Source: Arthrobacter alkaliphilus
Lineage (GTDB): Bacteria > Actinomycetota > Actinomycetes > Actinomycetales > Micrococcaceae
Assembly (NCBI RefSeq): GCF_021483235.1
Contig: NZ_JAKEEC010000004.1
Coordinates: 62,001 to 126,000 of the forward strand
Direction: 5' to 3'
Length of the DNA stretch: 64,000 nucleotides
Shown: positions 43,573 to 52,236 of the stretch, piece by piece
How the letters are laid out: each line of letters opens with the position of its first letter
Position numbering within the stretch: the stretch's first letter is position 1
Notes under the pieces: model-generated
What the model was told of the DNA's origin: nothing
The model's input: the letters and a program-made list of their open reading frames with translations, nothing else
Database searches by the model: none
Made by a program: the position numbers and the translations under genes

Positions 43573-44601
43573 CTATCCCTTCTTCGCTGCCGCGAGGTCG
43601 TTGAATTTGTTGGTGTAGTACTTCGACGGTGTGAGGTCGCCCTTGACGATCCCCGAGCTCTTCAGCCACTCCGACCAGCGGCTGAAGTCCTCGTCCTTGA
43701 CTACGCCGTTGTCCGGCACCCCGGGGCTCTTCCAGTACTGCAGGTTCGTTGTGCTCTCATTGCGTCCGCGGGCGTCGATGATCTTCTTGAATCGGGCGAT
43801 CACTTCCTCCCGTGGCGTCTCGGTCTCCCACTTGATGGCCTTGGCCACGCCCGTGGCGAAGGTCCGGGCAGTGTTGGGGTTCTTCTCGATGAAGTCGTTG
43901 CGGAGCACGTACTGGCCGCCGGCGAAGGTGCCGAAGAGTTCGTAGTCGTTGAAGAGCGAGCGCAGTCCGCCCGCGGCAACGGCATGGTCCTGCAGGACCC
44001 CGCCCAGCGTTCCGACATCCACCTGGCCGCGGCGCACGGCTTCCTCGGTGTCGTTGGGGGCCAGCACCACCAGTTGGACTTGCTTGATTTCGTCCTGGCT
44101 GAGGCCGTTCTTGCTGAGGTAGGTGTTGATGACGGCTTCGGAATGGGCGCCCAGGGTGTTGACGGCGATCTTCTTGCCGATGAGGTCCCTGGCGGTCTTG
44201 ATGGGGCTGTCCGCCTTGACGTAGAAGCCGTTGAAGGTCTTCGCATCCTCGCCGTAATAGTTCACGACGGCGGTCACGGGAGCGCCTGCCTCAATCAGCT
44301 TCACCACAGCCCCGGCGAACGCTCCGCCGAAATCGGTCTGGTTGGTGGCGGCCGACTGGATGTCCTGGGGACCGCTGATCGTGTTGCCCACCCAGTTGAG
44401 TTTGATGTCGCCCAGGTAGCCAAGGTCAGCCGCAAGCTCCGGGAGGACGACGTTGTTGGCCGAGCCTTGGTAGCGGAGCTCCTTGACTTCCGTCTGGCTT
44501 CCGGCTGGGTCTCCGGCCTGGGCATTGCCGCCGCATCCGCTCACCGTCAGCGCAAGTACGACGGCGGCCGCGACGCTTAGCAGGGACTGGTGCAGTTTCA
44601 T
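43573..44601 (-). CDS. ssuA: Sulfonate-type ABC transporter substrate-binding lipoprotein
   Basis: 342 residues from ATG at 44601. A lipoprotein signal is visible: basic MKLHQ, a hydrophobic stretch and the lipobox TVSGC near residue 22. The mature part has the NMT1/SsuA-type domain (PELAADLGYLGDIKLNWV... AVNTLGAHSEAVINTYL). It binds the organosulfur substrate outside the membrane. It is the first gene of the operon. Confidence 0.92.
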   Translation of the reverse strand: MKLHQSLLSVAAAVVLALTVSGCGGNAQAGDPAGSQTEVKELRYQGSANNVVLPELAADLGYLGDIKLNWVGNTISGPQDIQSAATNQTDFGGAFAGAVVKLIEAGAPVTAVVNYYGEDAKTFNGFYVKADSPIKTARDLIGKKIAVNTLGAHSEAVINTYLSKNGLSQDEIKQVQLVVLAPNDTEEAVRRGQVDVGTLGGVLQDHAVAAGGLRSLFNDYELFGTFAGGQYVLRNDFIEKNPNTARTFATGVAKAIKWETETPREEVIARFKKIIDARGRNESTTNLQYWKSPGVPDNGVVKDEDFSRWSEWLKSSGIVKGDLTPSKYYTNKFNDLAAAKKG

Positions 44602-44710
44602 GGGAGCTACTTTCTGGGGGAGTGGAATTCGTGGGCCCGGACCTGGCCTGGAGGCGACCGAACTGCCGGTGGGAACGATGTAAGCGCATGTCCGCTGGGC
44701 AAGGGAAGCC

Positions 44711-44780
44711 CGGCAGTAACGCCCGGAAACGCCGGGAAACCGGGGGAAATCCGGCGAAATCCCAGCGCAACTCCGGGCAA
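44711..44780. repeat. 10-bp periodic repeat upstream of the sulfonate operon
   Basis: Six to seven imperfect 10-mers of the form RCCSGGRAAA follow one another in exact 10-base steps (..GCCCGGAAAC GCCGGGAAAC CGGGGGAAAT CCGGCGAAAT..). AAA tracts are thus phased with the helix. The array lies 110-180 bp before the binding-protein start. Confidence 0.65.
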
Positions 44781-44964
44781 TGCAGTGACATATTTCGCCC
44801 GGCGTCGTCCGGCGTCGTTGGGTGTCGTCGGGATGGCGCATAACCGGACCTAATGCGAGACGGTCGGAGCAGGGCTGACTGTCACAATCGTTTTGTTCGT
44901 ATTGATACCCACGCTGGCGCCCGATTCTTAGCGTTCCTGGCGGCTGGCCGGATACGGTAGGTAT

Positions 44965-45828
44965 ATGACGTCAAGCACCGCCGCCGAGTCCATTCGGTCC
45001 ACCCGCAAAATTCCCGCAGACATTGCCCGCTCCTGGCTCCTCGTGAACGCCATGAAGACGGAGCTTTTCGACCAGTCGGCTTCATCGCGCGCGGACGCCA
45101 TCATCCTTGACATCGAAGACGCCGTGGACCCGTCCCAGAAGGACATAGCCCGCGACAACGTCATCAACTGGCTGACCGCGGGTGGCGAGGCCTGGGTCCG
45201 TATCAACGACGCCATCAGCCCGTTCTGGGCCGATGACCTCGCTGGTCTGCGTGGCACTCCGGGCCTGTTGGGCGTCATGCTCGCCAAGACCGAGTCCGCG
45301 GACCAGGTCACGGAATCCTTCCACCGAATGGACGGCAAGGTCCCGGTTATCGCCCTCGTGGAATCTGCCCTCGGCATCGAGGAAGCCAACCACATCGCCC
45401 GCGCACAAGGTGCCTTCCGCTTGGCCTTTGGTTCGGGCGACTTCCGCCGGGACACGGGCATGGCCGCCACGCCCGAAGCAATGGCTTACCCGCGTGCCAA
45501 GCTCGTCGTCGCGAGCCGCGTCGGCAACCTGCCGGGACCGATCGACGGCCCCACCGTGGGCACCAACCACCCGATCCTGCGCGAGCAGACCGGAATCACG
45601 GTGACCATGGGCATGACCGGCAAGCTCTGCCTGGCCATCGACCAGACCACAGTCATCAACGAGGTCATCAGCCCGACGCCGTCCGACGTCGCCTGGGCAA
45701 CCGACTTCATGAACGATTTTGAAGCCAACGGCAGGGTCATCCGCGACGGCTCCGACCTCCCGCGCCTCGGCCGCGCCGAAAAGATCATGAAGCTGGCCGT
45801 GGCCTTCGGGGTCCAGCCCTCCCTCTAG
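44965..45828 (+). CDS. CitE/HpcH-type CoA ester lyase
   Basis: 287 residues, within the 270-300 range of the family. It has the aldolase barrel with ADAIILDIEDAVDPSQK, VRINDAISPFW, LAKTESADQV, VIALVESALGIEEA, and LAFGSGDFRRDTG. The ExxD and metal-binding Glu/Asp are present. Single-gene actinobacterial CitE-like proteins cleave malyl-CoA or citramalyl-CoA-like esters. Divergent from the sulfonate operon and followed by the 32-nt arrays. Confidence 0.92.
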   Translation: MTSSTAAESIRSTRKIPADIARSWLLVNAMKTELFDQSASSRADAIILDIEDAVDPSQKDIARDNVINWLTAGGEAWVRINDAISPFWADDLAGLRGTPGLLGVMLAKTESADQVTESFHRMDGKVPVIALVESALGIEEANHIARAQGAFRLAFGSGDFRRDTGMAATPEAMAYPRAKLVVASRVGNLPGPIDGPTVGTNHPILREQTGITVTMGMTGKLCLAIDQTTVINEVISPTPSDVAWATDFMNDFEANGRVIRDGSDLPRLGRAEKIMKLAVAFGVQPSL

Positions 45829-45843
45829 GGACACCCACCAACG

Positions 45844-46207
45844 CCCACTCACGTGTGTCGGGCTTTTCCGGGACGCCCGGTCGCCTATGTCCGGCTTTTC
45901 CAAGATGCTCGGTCACGTATGTCCGGCTTTTCCGGGACGCCCGGCCACGCATGTCCGGCCTTCTAAGGACGCTCGGCCACGCATGTCCGGCTTTCGTAGG
46001 ACGCTCGGCCTCGCATGTCCGGCTTTCGTAGGACGCTCGGCCTCGCATGTCCGGCTTTCGTAGGACGCTCGGCCTCGCATGTCCGGCTTTCGTAGGACGC
46101 TCGGCCACGCATGTCCGGCTTTCGTAGGACGCTCGGTCACGTATGTCCGGCATTTCCGGGACGCTCGGTCACAAACGACCCCAAGTGCCGGTTTCGTCCT
46201 GCGGACG
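45844..46207. repeat. 32-nt tandem array A (rightward), about 11 units
   Basis: Ten 32-nt units start at 45844, 45876, 45908, 45940, 45972, 46004, 46036, 46068, 46100, 46132, plus an expanded eleventh unit to 46207. Consensus begins CTCGGYCACGYATGTCCGG and ends CTTTCGTAGGACG. Units 6-8 are identical and the ends degenerate, which is usual for slippage-driven growth. All six frames stay open because of the repeat, so no gene is called. Confidence 0.95.
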
Positions 46208-46209
46208 AT

Positions 46210-46448
46210 GTGACCGGGCGTTCGTCCACAATCGGCTATATGTGAGTGGGCGTCTGGGCACAACAGGACATAGGTGACCGGGGGTTCGTCCAGAACCGGT
46301 GATAGGTGACCGGGCGTCGGGGCACAACCGGCGATAGGTGACCGGGCGTCGGGGCACAACCGGCGATAGGTGAGTGGGGGTTCGTCCAGAACCGGTGATA
46401 GGTGACCGGGCGTCGGGGCACAACCGGCGATAGGTGACCGGGCGTCCG
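46210..46448. repeat. 32-nt tandem array B, opposite orientation
   Basis: Seven full units start at 46210, 46242, 46274, 46306, 46338, 46370, 46402, plus a partial. The common unit begins GTGACCGGGCGTCGGGGCAC and ends AACCGGCGATAG, and an alternate unit begins GTGAGTGGG or has GGGGTTCGTCC. The reverse complement of array A unit 3 matches this unit at 23 of 32 positions. A and B therefore form a head-to-head inverted pair. Confidence 0.92.
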
Positions 46449-46513
46449 GATGGGGGCGGCCGTGATGGGGCGCCCGCTCTGCTTTGGCCGCTTGCGTGGC
46501 CTAAGCTTGGGGG

Positions 46514-46738
46514 GTGTTGAACGAATTCTGGGCCACCGCCTCTATTGCATACAAGACGCTGGTTTTCAGCGCGATGGGGCTTATCGCCGTCGGGATCATC
46601 CTGACGATCATCGGCAACACTTCCCATGACCAAGGCATGGCGATCACGTCATTGTTCGTGATCGGGCTCGGCCTGGTCCTGCACGTCGTGGGCATGGTGG
46701 TGCGCGGCCAGCAGGTCCGCAAGGGCTTGAAGAAGTAG
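46514..46738 (+). CDS. Small two-TM membrane protein
   Basis: 74 residues from a GTG preceded by GGGGG, or from the adjoining TTG. Two hydrophobic segments at about 19-36 (LIAVGIILTIIG) and 45-63 are joined by a polar loop, with a basic C-terminus (RGQQVRKGLKK). No family recognised. Its stop is 11 bases before the FAD monooxygenase start. Confidence 0.65.
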   Translation: MLNEFWATASIAYKTLVFSAMGLIAVGIILTIIGNTSHDQGMAITSLFVIGLGLVLHVVGMVVRGQQVRKGLKK

Positions 46739-46748
46739 CCGCCAGAGC

Positions 46749-48254
46749 ATGGCGAGGACCGAGCACGCGGTAGTAATCGCCGGGGGAGGTCCCACAGGGC
46801 TGATGCTGGCGGGCGAACTGGCGTTGGCCGGCGTCGACGTCGCGATCGTCGAGCGACGTCCCAACCAGGAGCTCGCCGGGTCCCGCGCAGGCGGCTTGCA
46901 CTCACGCACCATCGAGGTCCTCGATCAGCGCGGAATCGCTGATCGGTTCCTGTCCGAGGGGCAAATAGCCCAGGTGGCCGGGTTCGGCGGCGTCCGTTTC
47001 GACATCAGCGACTTTCCCACCCGGCACAACTACGGCCTCGGGCTGTGGCAGAACCATATCGAGCGCATCCTGGCCGGCTGGGTCGCCGAGCTGGACGTCC
47101 CGATCCATTACGGACGTGAGGTGACCGGTTTCGCCCAGGACAGTACGGGCGTTGAGGTCGCCTTGTCCGACGGCGAGGGGTTGCGCGGTGAATACCTGGT
47201 CGGGTGCGACGGGGGCCGCAGCCTCGTCCGCAAGGCGGCCGGCATCGAGTTCCCCGGCTGGGACCCGACCACCAGTGCCTTGATCGGCCAGGTCGAGATG
47301 GCCGAACAGCCGCCGCTGGGCGTCCACACCAATGCATTCGGCATCCATTCCTTCGGCAAGCTGGAATACAAGATCGTCGACGGCAAGGTGGTTTACGGGG
47401 AGGGCGGCCCGGTGGGGGTCATGGTGACGGAGCAGCACGTCGGAGCCGCGGGCGAACCGACCCTCCAAGACCTGAGCGAGGCCCTCATCGCCGCATGCGG
47501 GACGGACTACGGGGTCCACAGTCCCATCTGGATCTCCAGATTCACCGATGCCACCCGCCAGGCCGCAAACTATCGCGACGGACGGGTCCTGCTGGCGGGC
47601 GACGCCGCGCACATCCACGCGCCCGACGGCGGACAAGGCCTCAACATCGGTGTGCAGGATGCCGTGAACCTGGGTTGGAAGCTGGCCCAAGTGGTCAAAC
47701 GGACATCGCCGGAAAGCCTCCTCGACAGCTACCACGCCGAGCGCCACCCGGTCGCCGCCCGCGTGCTGCGAAACACGATGGCGAGTGTCGCGCTTCGCCG
47801 CCCCGACGACCGGACGAAGGCCGTGGGGGAGGTCATGGCCGAGCTTCTCGGCATGGAGGAACCGCGCAAGCGCTTCGCAGCGATGCAATCCGGCCTCGAT
47901 GTACATTACGACGTCGGCGAGGGGCACCCGTTGCTCGGGCGGCGCATGCCCGACCTCGATCTCGTCGCCGCGGACGGGCCGGTGCGCGTCTTCAGCCTGC
48001 TGCACGATGCCCGGCCGGTGCTCCTCAACCTTGGCGACCCCGGCAGCATCGACATCACACCGTGGGCAGGCCGTGTCCGGCTGACAGACGCCAAATACCA
48101 TGGCACCTGGGAGCTTCCGGCGCTCGGCGAGGTCACGCCTCCAGCAGCCGTGTTGATCCGGCCCGACGGACACGTGGCCTGGGTCGCCGACGCGGCGCAG
48201 TCGGGACTCGCCGACGCGCTCACCAGATGGTTCGGAGCACCTGCCGCCGCGTAG
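46749..48254 (+). CDS. FAD-dependent aromatic monooxygenase (PheA/TfdB or Rox-like)
   Basis: 501 residues with the class A flavin monooxygenase features: dinucleotide-binding GGGPTGLMLAGELALAGVDVAIVER, the middle DG motif GCDGGRSLVRKAAGI, and the second FAD motif GDAAHIHAPDGGQGLNIGVQDAVNLGWKL. The C-terminal thioredoxin-like region is present. Relatives hydroxylate phenols, polyketides or, in the Rox group, rifampicin. Which of these it uses cannot be read here. Confidence 0.88.
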   Translation: MARTEHAVVIAGGGPTGLMLAGELALAGVDVAIVERRPNQELAGSRAGGLHSRTIEVLDQRGIADRFLSEGQIAQVAGFGGVRFDISDFPTRHNYGLGLWQNHIERILAGWVAELDVPIHYGREVTGFAQDSTGVEVALSDGEGLRGEYLVGCDGGRSLVRKAAGIEFPGWDPTTSALIGQVEMAEQPPLGVHTNAFGIHSFGKLEYKIVDGKVVYGEGGPVGVMVTEQHVGAAGEPTLQDLSEALIAACGTDYGVHSPIWISRFTDATRQAANYRDGRVLLAGDAAHIHAPDGGQGLNIGVQDAVNLGWKLAQVVKRTSPESLLDSYHAERHPVAARVLRNTMASVALRRPDDRTKAVGEVMAELLGMEEPRKRFAAMQSGLDVHYDVGEGHPLLGRRMPDLDLVAADGPVRVFSLLHDARPVLLNLGDPGSIDITPWAGRVRLTDAKYHGTWELPALGEVTPPAAVLIRPDGHVAWVADAAQSGLADALTRWFGAPAAA

Positions 48255-48299
48255 CGCGCTCGCGCTTCTTCGCGGCCCGCGGGCCGATAGGGTTGGAGC

Positions 48300-48761
48300 A
48301 TGACAATTAACCCCGACTTGCAGGGCCGCAGCTACCCTGCCGCAGAGGTGTACGACGTCGGCCGCGAAAAGATCCGGGAGTTCGCCCGGGCCGTGAAGGC
48401 CACCCATCCCGCCCACTTCGACATCGAAGCCGCCAGGGCCCTTGGCCACAGCGACCTTGTCGCCCCGCCGACCTTCGCGATCATCGTTGCCCAGCGGGCG
48501 GATGCACAGCTGATCGCGGACCCGGAATCCGGGATCGACTTCAGCCGCGTGGTGCACGCCGAGCAGCGCTTCACGCACCACCGCCCGATCGTAGCCGGGG
48601 ATCAGTTGCGCGCCGAACTGCACGTCGACGGCGTCCGCGCCATGGGCGGCGGGGCCATGATCACCACCCGGGCGGAAATATTCGCCGTCCGTGAGGACAA
48701 CCAGCGCGAAAGTGTCGCCACCACCACCTCGTCCATCCTGGTCCGCGGAGAGGGACAGTAG
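48300..48761 (+). CDS. MaoC-type (3R)-hydroxyacyl dehydratase subunit, HadA/HadC-like
   Basis: 153 residues with the FAS1-type dehydratase N-terminal hotdog fold: DVGREKIREFARAVKATHPAHFDIEAARALGHSDLVAPPTFAIIVAQR. It lacks the catalytic DxxxxH motif and is therefore the structural/substrate subunit, like HadA or HadC. It is followed after 2 bases by the catalytic partner. Confidence 0.9.
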   Translation: MTINPDLQGRSYPAAEVYDVGREKIREFARAVKATHPAHFDIEAARALGHSDLVAPPTFAIIVAQRADAQLIADPESGIDFSRVVHAEQRFTHHRPIVAGDQLRAELHVDGVRAMGGGAMITTRAEIFAVREDNQRESVATTTSSILVRGEGQ

Positions 48762-48763
48762 CC

Positions 48764-49201
48764 ATGAGCTTGAAACTTGAAGAACTCACCGTCGGTCAGG
48801 AAATCGGCACCCGCAGCATCGAGGTCACCCGCCAGGACCTGGTCAAGTACGCGGGGGCGTCCGGCGACTTCAACCCCATCCACTGGAACGAATCCTTCGC
48901 CACCAGCGTCGAACTTCCCGGGGTAATCGCCCACGGTATGTTCACCATGGGCTCGGCCGTTCAGCTGGTCAGCGACTGGGCCGGCGACCCCGCCGCCGTC
49001 GTCGACTACCAGACGCGCTTCACCAAACCGGTGCTGGTCGCCGACACCACCGGTACCAGCGAGCCCGGTGCCGTGATCGAAGTTGCCGGAGTGGTGGGAG
49101 CGCTCGACGTCGAATCCCGCACCGCGCGCATCGACCTGACCGTCACCTTTGCCGGCCAGAAGGTGCTCATGAAGTCCCAGGCCGTTGTGAAGCTCACTTG
49201 A
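48764..49201 (+). CDS. MaoC-type (3R)-hydroxyacyl dehydratase catalytic subunit, HadB-like
   Basis: 145 residues. The hotdog fold has the active Asp/His in ASGDFNPIHWNESFATSVELPGVIAHGMF, matching hydratase 2/HadB. With the preceding subunit it would form a HadAB-like heterodimer that dehydrates a 3-hydroxyacyl thioester in fatty-acid elongation. The last codons overlap the MFS start (TTGA). Confidence 0.92.
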   Translation: MSLKLEELTVGQEIGTRSIEVTRQDLVKYAGASGDFNPIHWNESFATSVELPGVIAHGMFTMGSAVQLVSDWAGDPAAVVDYQTRFTKPVLVADTTGTSEPGAVIEVAGVVGALDVESRTARIDLTVTFAGQKVLMKSQAVVKLT

Positions 49202-50508
49202 GCCGCCTGCAACAAACCGAACCTCGCGCCACCGCGGCGGACTTGTCGCGGTGGCGCATTGCTGTGGTGGTCGCGTACGGCGCCAGCGGCCTGGCTTTCG
49301 CGTCGTGGGTCTCCCGCTTGCCCGCGATCCGTGACGGCCTGAACCTGACGCCCGGCGCCGTGGGGCTCCTGCTGATGTGCATGACCGTGGCATCATTCCT
49401 CTCCGTTTCGGCATCCGGGGTGATCGTGATCCGGCTCGGATCACGGTTGACCATACGGATCGGCGGCGCGATGGTGGGCTTCGGCCTCGCGCTCGCTGGG
49501 TTTGGCACGTCCGTGCTGGCCAACCCGGTGGTCGTGGCGCTTGGGCTCATGGTGATCGGCCTAGGCACGGCCAGCTGGAATACGGCCTCGAATGTAGAGG
49601 GAGCGGCACTGGAACGCGCCCTTGGACGGCACATCATGCCGCGTCTCCATGGATCCTTCAGCCTTGGCACCGTTGCGGGAGCGGGGCTCGGCGCGTGGGC
49701 CGCCGGCGTGGGACTGCCGGTCTTCTGGCACTTGGCTGCGGCCGGGCTCATGGTCGCCGGCTCCGTGGTGACCGGTGCAGCCTGGTTACGTGCGGACATC
49801 AGCCGCCGAGGTTCCGCAAAGGCCTTCAGGCCAGAAAAGCCGGACACTTTCGAAGATCCTTCGACCGGTCCCGTGCCCGTCATCCAGCCCGGACAGCAAG
49901 GACCTGCCGAACCGTTGGACAGTAAGCGCATGGTGGCCCGGGCATGGCGCGAACGCCGGACCCTCCTGCTGGGACTGCTTGTCCTGGGGCTGGCCTTGGC
50001 TGAGGGCGCGGCAGGGGACTGGGTGGCCTTGGCGTTGGCCGATGGCCACGGCCAATCGGCCGCCGCAGGAGCGATCGGCTATGGGATCTTTGTGACGTTC
50101 ATGACCGTGGGCCGCTTTGCCGGCACGTTTGTCCTGGATCGTTTCGGCAGGGTGCCCGTGATGCGTTGGTGCTCGGCCACGGCCGTGGTGGGGCTGGCCC
50201 TCTTTGTCTTCGCTCCGGTGCCATGGCTCGCGTTCGCCGCCTTGGCCCTCTGGGGACTGGGTGCTTCTTTGGGGTTCCCGGTGGGCATGTCCGCCGCCGC
50301 GGACGATCCGGCGCACGCAGCGGCCCGCGTTTCGGTTGTCTCCACGATCGGTTACGGGGCTTTCCTGTGCGGGCCGCCGCTTTTGGGCTTGCTGGCGGAG
50401 CACTTCGGCATCCTGCATTCCTTGCTCGCCGTCCTGGTCCTGCTCGTCGCGAGCTTCTTCCTGGCGCCTGTCTCGCGGAAGCGCGCCCCCGAGCCGGCGC
50501 GCCCCTGA
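49198..50508 (+). CDS. MFS transporter
   Basis: 436 residues from a TTG start that overlaps the MaoC stop by four bases. Twelve membrane segments are predicted, with a long cytosolic loop (about 205-245). The N-terminal pattern YGASGLAFASWVSRLPAIRDGLNLTPGAVGLLLM resembles the YbjJ/SugE-unrelated MFS group annotated as inner-membrane transporters in Actinobacteria. Coupling to the dehydratase genes is by position only. Confidence 0.85.
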   Translation: MSRLQQTEPRATAADLSRWRIAVVVAYGASGLAFASWVSRLPAIRDGLNLTPGAVGLLLMCMTVASFLSVSASGVIVIRLGSRLTIRIGGAMVGFGLALAGFGTSVLANPVVVALGLMVIGLGTASWNTASNVEGAALERALGRHIMPRLHGSFSLGTVAGAGLGAWAAGVGLPVFWHLAAAGLMVAGSVVTGAAWLRADISRRGSAKAFRPEKPDTFEDPSTGPVPVIQPGQQGPAEPLDSKRMVARAWRERRTLLLGLLVLGLALAEGAAGDWVALALADGHGQSAAAGAIGYGIFVTFMTVGRFAGTFVLDRFGRVPVMRWCSATAVVGLALFVFAPVPWLAFAALALWGLGASLGFPVGMSAAADDPAHAAARVSVVSTIGYGAFLCGPPLLGLLAEHFGILHSLLAVLVLLVASFFLAPVSRKRAPEPARP

Positions 50509-50561
50509 GCCGGCACGCCCCTAGGTCGGCCGCGGCAGGCAATCCCCGCTAGGCTTGTTCG

Positions 50562-51629
50562 GTGACCCAGACGATGCTTTCCGAACTGACCACGGCCGCC
50601 GTGGGTGGCCCTGCCGGCACCTTCGTGGAGGCCCGCACCGAACGGGAGATCATCGACGCCGTCCGCTCGGCGGACGCCTCGGGGGAGAAACTGCTGATCA
50701 TCGGCGGCGGATCCAACCTCCTGGTTTCCGACGCCGGATACCCGGGCACGGTGCTCAAGATCGCGTCGCAAGGCTTCACCGTCAACTCGGAAGACAGTTG
50801 CGGGGGCGTTTCTGTGGTGGTCCAGGCCGGGCACAACTGGGACGCGCTCGTGGAGCACTCCGTGCTGCATGCGTGGTCCGGGCTGGAAGCACTCTCGGGC
50901 ATCCCCGGCGCCACAGGCGCCACTCCCGTGCAGAATGTCGGTGCCTACGGTGCCGACGTCTCCCAGACCATCGCGGCGGTCCGTACCTGGGACCGGGAAC
51001 GCAACGCAGTGCAAACCTTCACCAACTCCGAGCTCAAGTTCGGCTACCGGGACTCCATCCTCAAACAGACCACCACCGAGGGCTCACCCCGGTACGTGGT
51101 GTTGACCGTTGAATTCCAGTTGCCGCTCGGACGAATGAGCGCGCCCGTCCGGTACGCGGAGCTGGCCCGGTCCCTGGGGGTCGAGGCCGGGAAACGCGCA
51201 TATTCCAACGGCGTCCGGCGGGAAGTCCTGCGGCTGAGGGCTTCCAAGGGCATGGTGGTGGACGCTTCGGACAGGGACACGTATTCCACGGGCTCCTTCT
51301 TCACCAACCCGATTGTTCCGGCCTCGGTGGCGGCATCGCTGCCAGACGGAGCACCGCGTTACCCGGCTGGAAACGATGGCCTCGTCAAGCTGTCGGCGGC
51401 TTGGCTGATTGACCAGGCCGGCTTCGGAAAGGGTTTCGGACTCGATCCAGCAGGCGTTTCGGGCGGCCGCGCTTCGCTGTCCACCAAACACACCCTGGCC
51501 ATCACCAACAGGGGCGGCGCCAGCGCGGAGGACATGGTGGCGATCGCGCGCGAGGTGCGCCGCGGCGTCGTCGAGCGCTTCGGCATTGAGCTGCACCCGG
51601 AACCGCTGCTGATAGGCGTCTCTCTGTAG
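50562..51629 (+). CDS. murB: UDP-N-acetylenolpyruvoylglucosamine reductase
   Basis: 355 residues from GTG at 50562. The FAD-binding segment GGGSNLLVSDAGYPGTVLKI and IPGATGATPVQNVGAYGADVSQTI are typical of MurB. The catalytic serine is in STGSFFTNPIV and the C-terminal Glu is in ELHPEP. It makes UDP-N-acetylmuramate with NADPH, the committed step of peptidoglycan precursor synthesis. Confidence 0.96.
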   Translation: MTQTMLSELTTAAVGGPAGTFVEARTEREIIDAVRSADASGEKLLIIGGGSNLLVSDAGYPGTVLKIASQGFTVNSEDSCGGVSVVVQAGHNWDALVEHSVLHAWSGLEALSGIPGATGATPVQNVGAYGADVSQTIAAVRTWDRERNAVQTFTNSELKFGYRDSILKQTTTEGSPRYVVLTVEFQLPLGRMSAPVRYAELARSLGVEAGKRAYSNGVRREVLRLRASKGMVVDASDRDTYSTGSFFTNPIVPASVAASLPDGAPRYPAGNDGLVKLSAAWLIDQAGFGKGFGLDPAGVSGGRASLSTKHTLAITNRGGASAEDMVAIAREVRRGVVERFGIELHPEPLLIGVSL

Positions 51630-51651
51630 GGAGCGAGAAGAAAGGTGCGCG

Positions 51652-52122
51652 TCAGCGTTTTCCGGGCGGGAGCACCTTGTTGAGCAGCAGGAACGTCAGG
51701 CCGCAGCTGGCGGCCCCCAAGAGGAAGATCTGGCTGAACGCGATGCTTTGCGGCGAAGGACCTCCCGGCGAAGCCCAGCCGGCCGCCGCGAAGCCTGCCA
51801 CCCCCAGGAGCATGACGATGGCGGCGAGCAGGAAGCTGCGCACTTGATCGCTGGCGCTTGCCTGGAACCCTGCTTCGGAATCGTCAACCTGCCGCTCGGA
51901 CGGCGGCTGGCTCGCGGCGGCAAGGCCCAGAAGGAGGGCCGCGGCGCCCGTGGCGGCAAGTCCCACCTCTTGGACAGACTGCATCGAAGGGGACAAACGA
52001 ACCCCCGCACCAACAGCTATCGCCAGGCCGCACACAAGCCCGACGGCGGCGGCGCACCAACCAGCGGCCGCCAGCCGCCGGCTGAGCGGCCGAAGCAGCG
52101 GACCCAACTCACCAAACAGCAT
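51652..52122 (-). CDS. Hypothetical membrane protein
   Basis: 156 residues if started at ATG 52122; an upstream start at 52203 is less likely since it would overlap the promoter region of the divergent AlkZ-like gene. Four membrane segments are predicted (about 20-40, 54-70, 97-117, 130-150) with a polar loop in the middle. No family recognised. The GGGGGA before the ATG is very close to it, so the start is uncertain. Confidence 0.6.
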   Translation of the reverse strand: MLFGELGPLLRPLSRRLAAAGWCAAAVGLVCGLAIAVGAGVRLSPSMQSVQEVGLAATGAAALLLGLAAASQPPSERQVDDSEAGFQASASDQVRSFLLAAIVMLLGVAGFAAAGWASPGGPSPQSIAFSQIFLLGAASCGLTFLLLNKVLPPGKR

Positions 52123-52236
52123 TCCCCCAGCGTAGGAGGGCCCGCTGGAAGGCCCCTGTGAGCGGTATGGGAGTTCCCTCAGGTGCTGCCAAGGCGCGAC
52201 CAATGAGGACCGAAGCCGTCCGCCTGACGTCCTATC

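Noticed and set aside
45844..46448. CRISPR array
   Set aside because: The 32-nt units directly abut with no unique spacers between them and no cas genes are present.
45785..46633. Long minus-strand ORFs across the 32-nt arrays encoding repetitive proteins
   Set aside because: The 32-nt unit keeps all frames open and the encoded repeats have no start signal or known fold.
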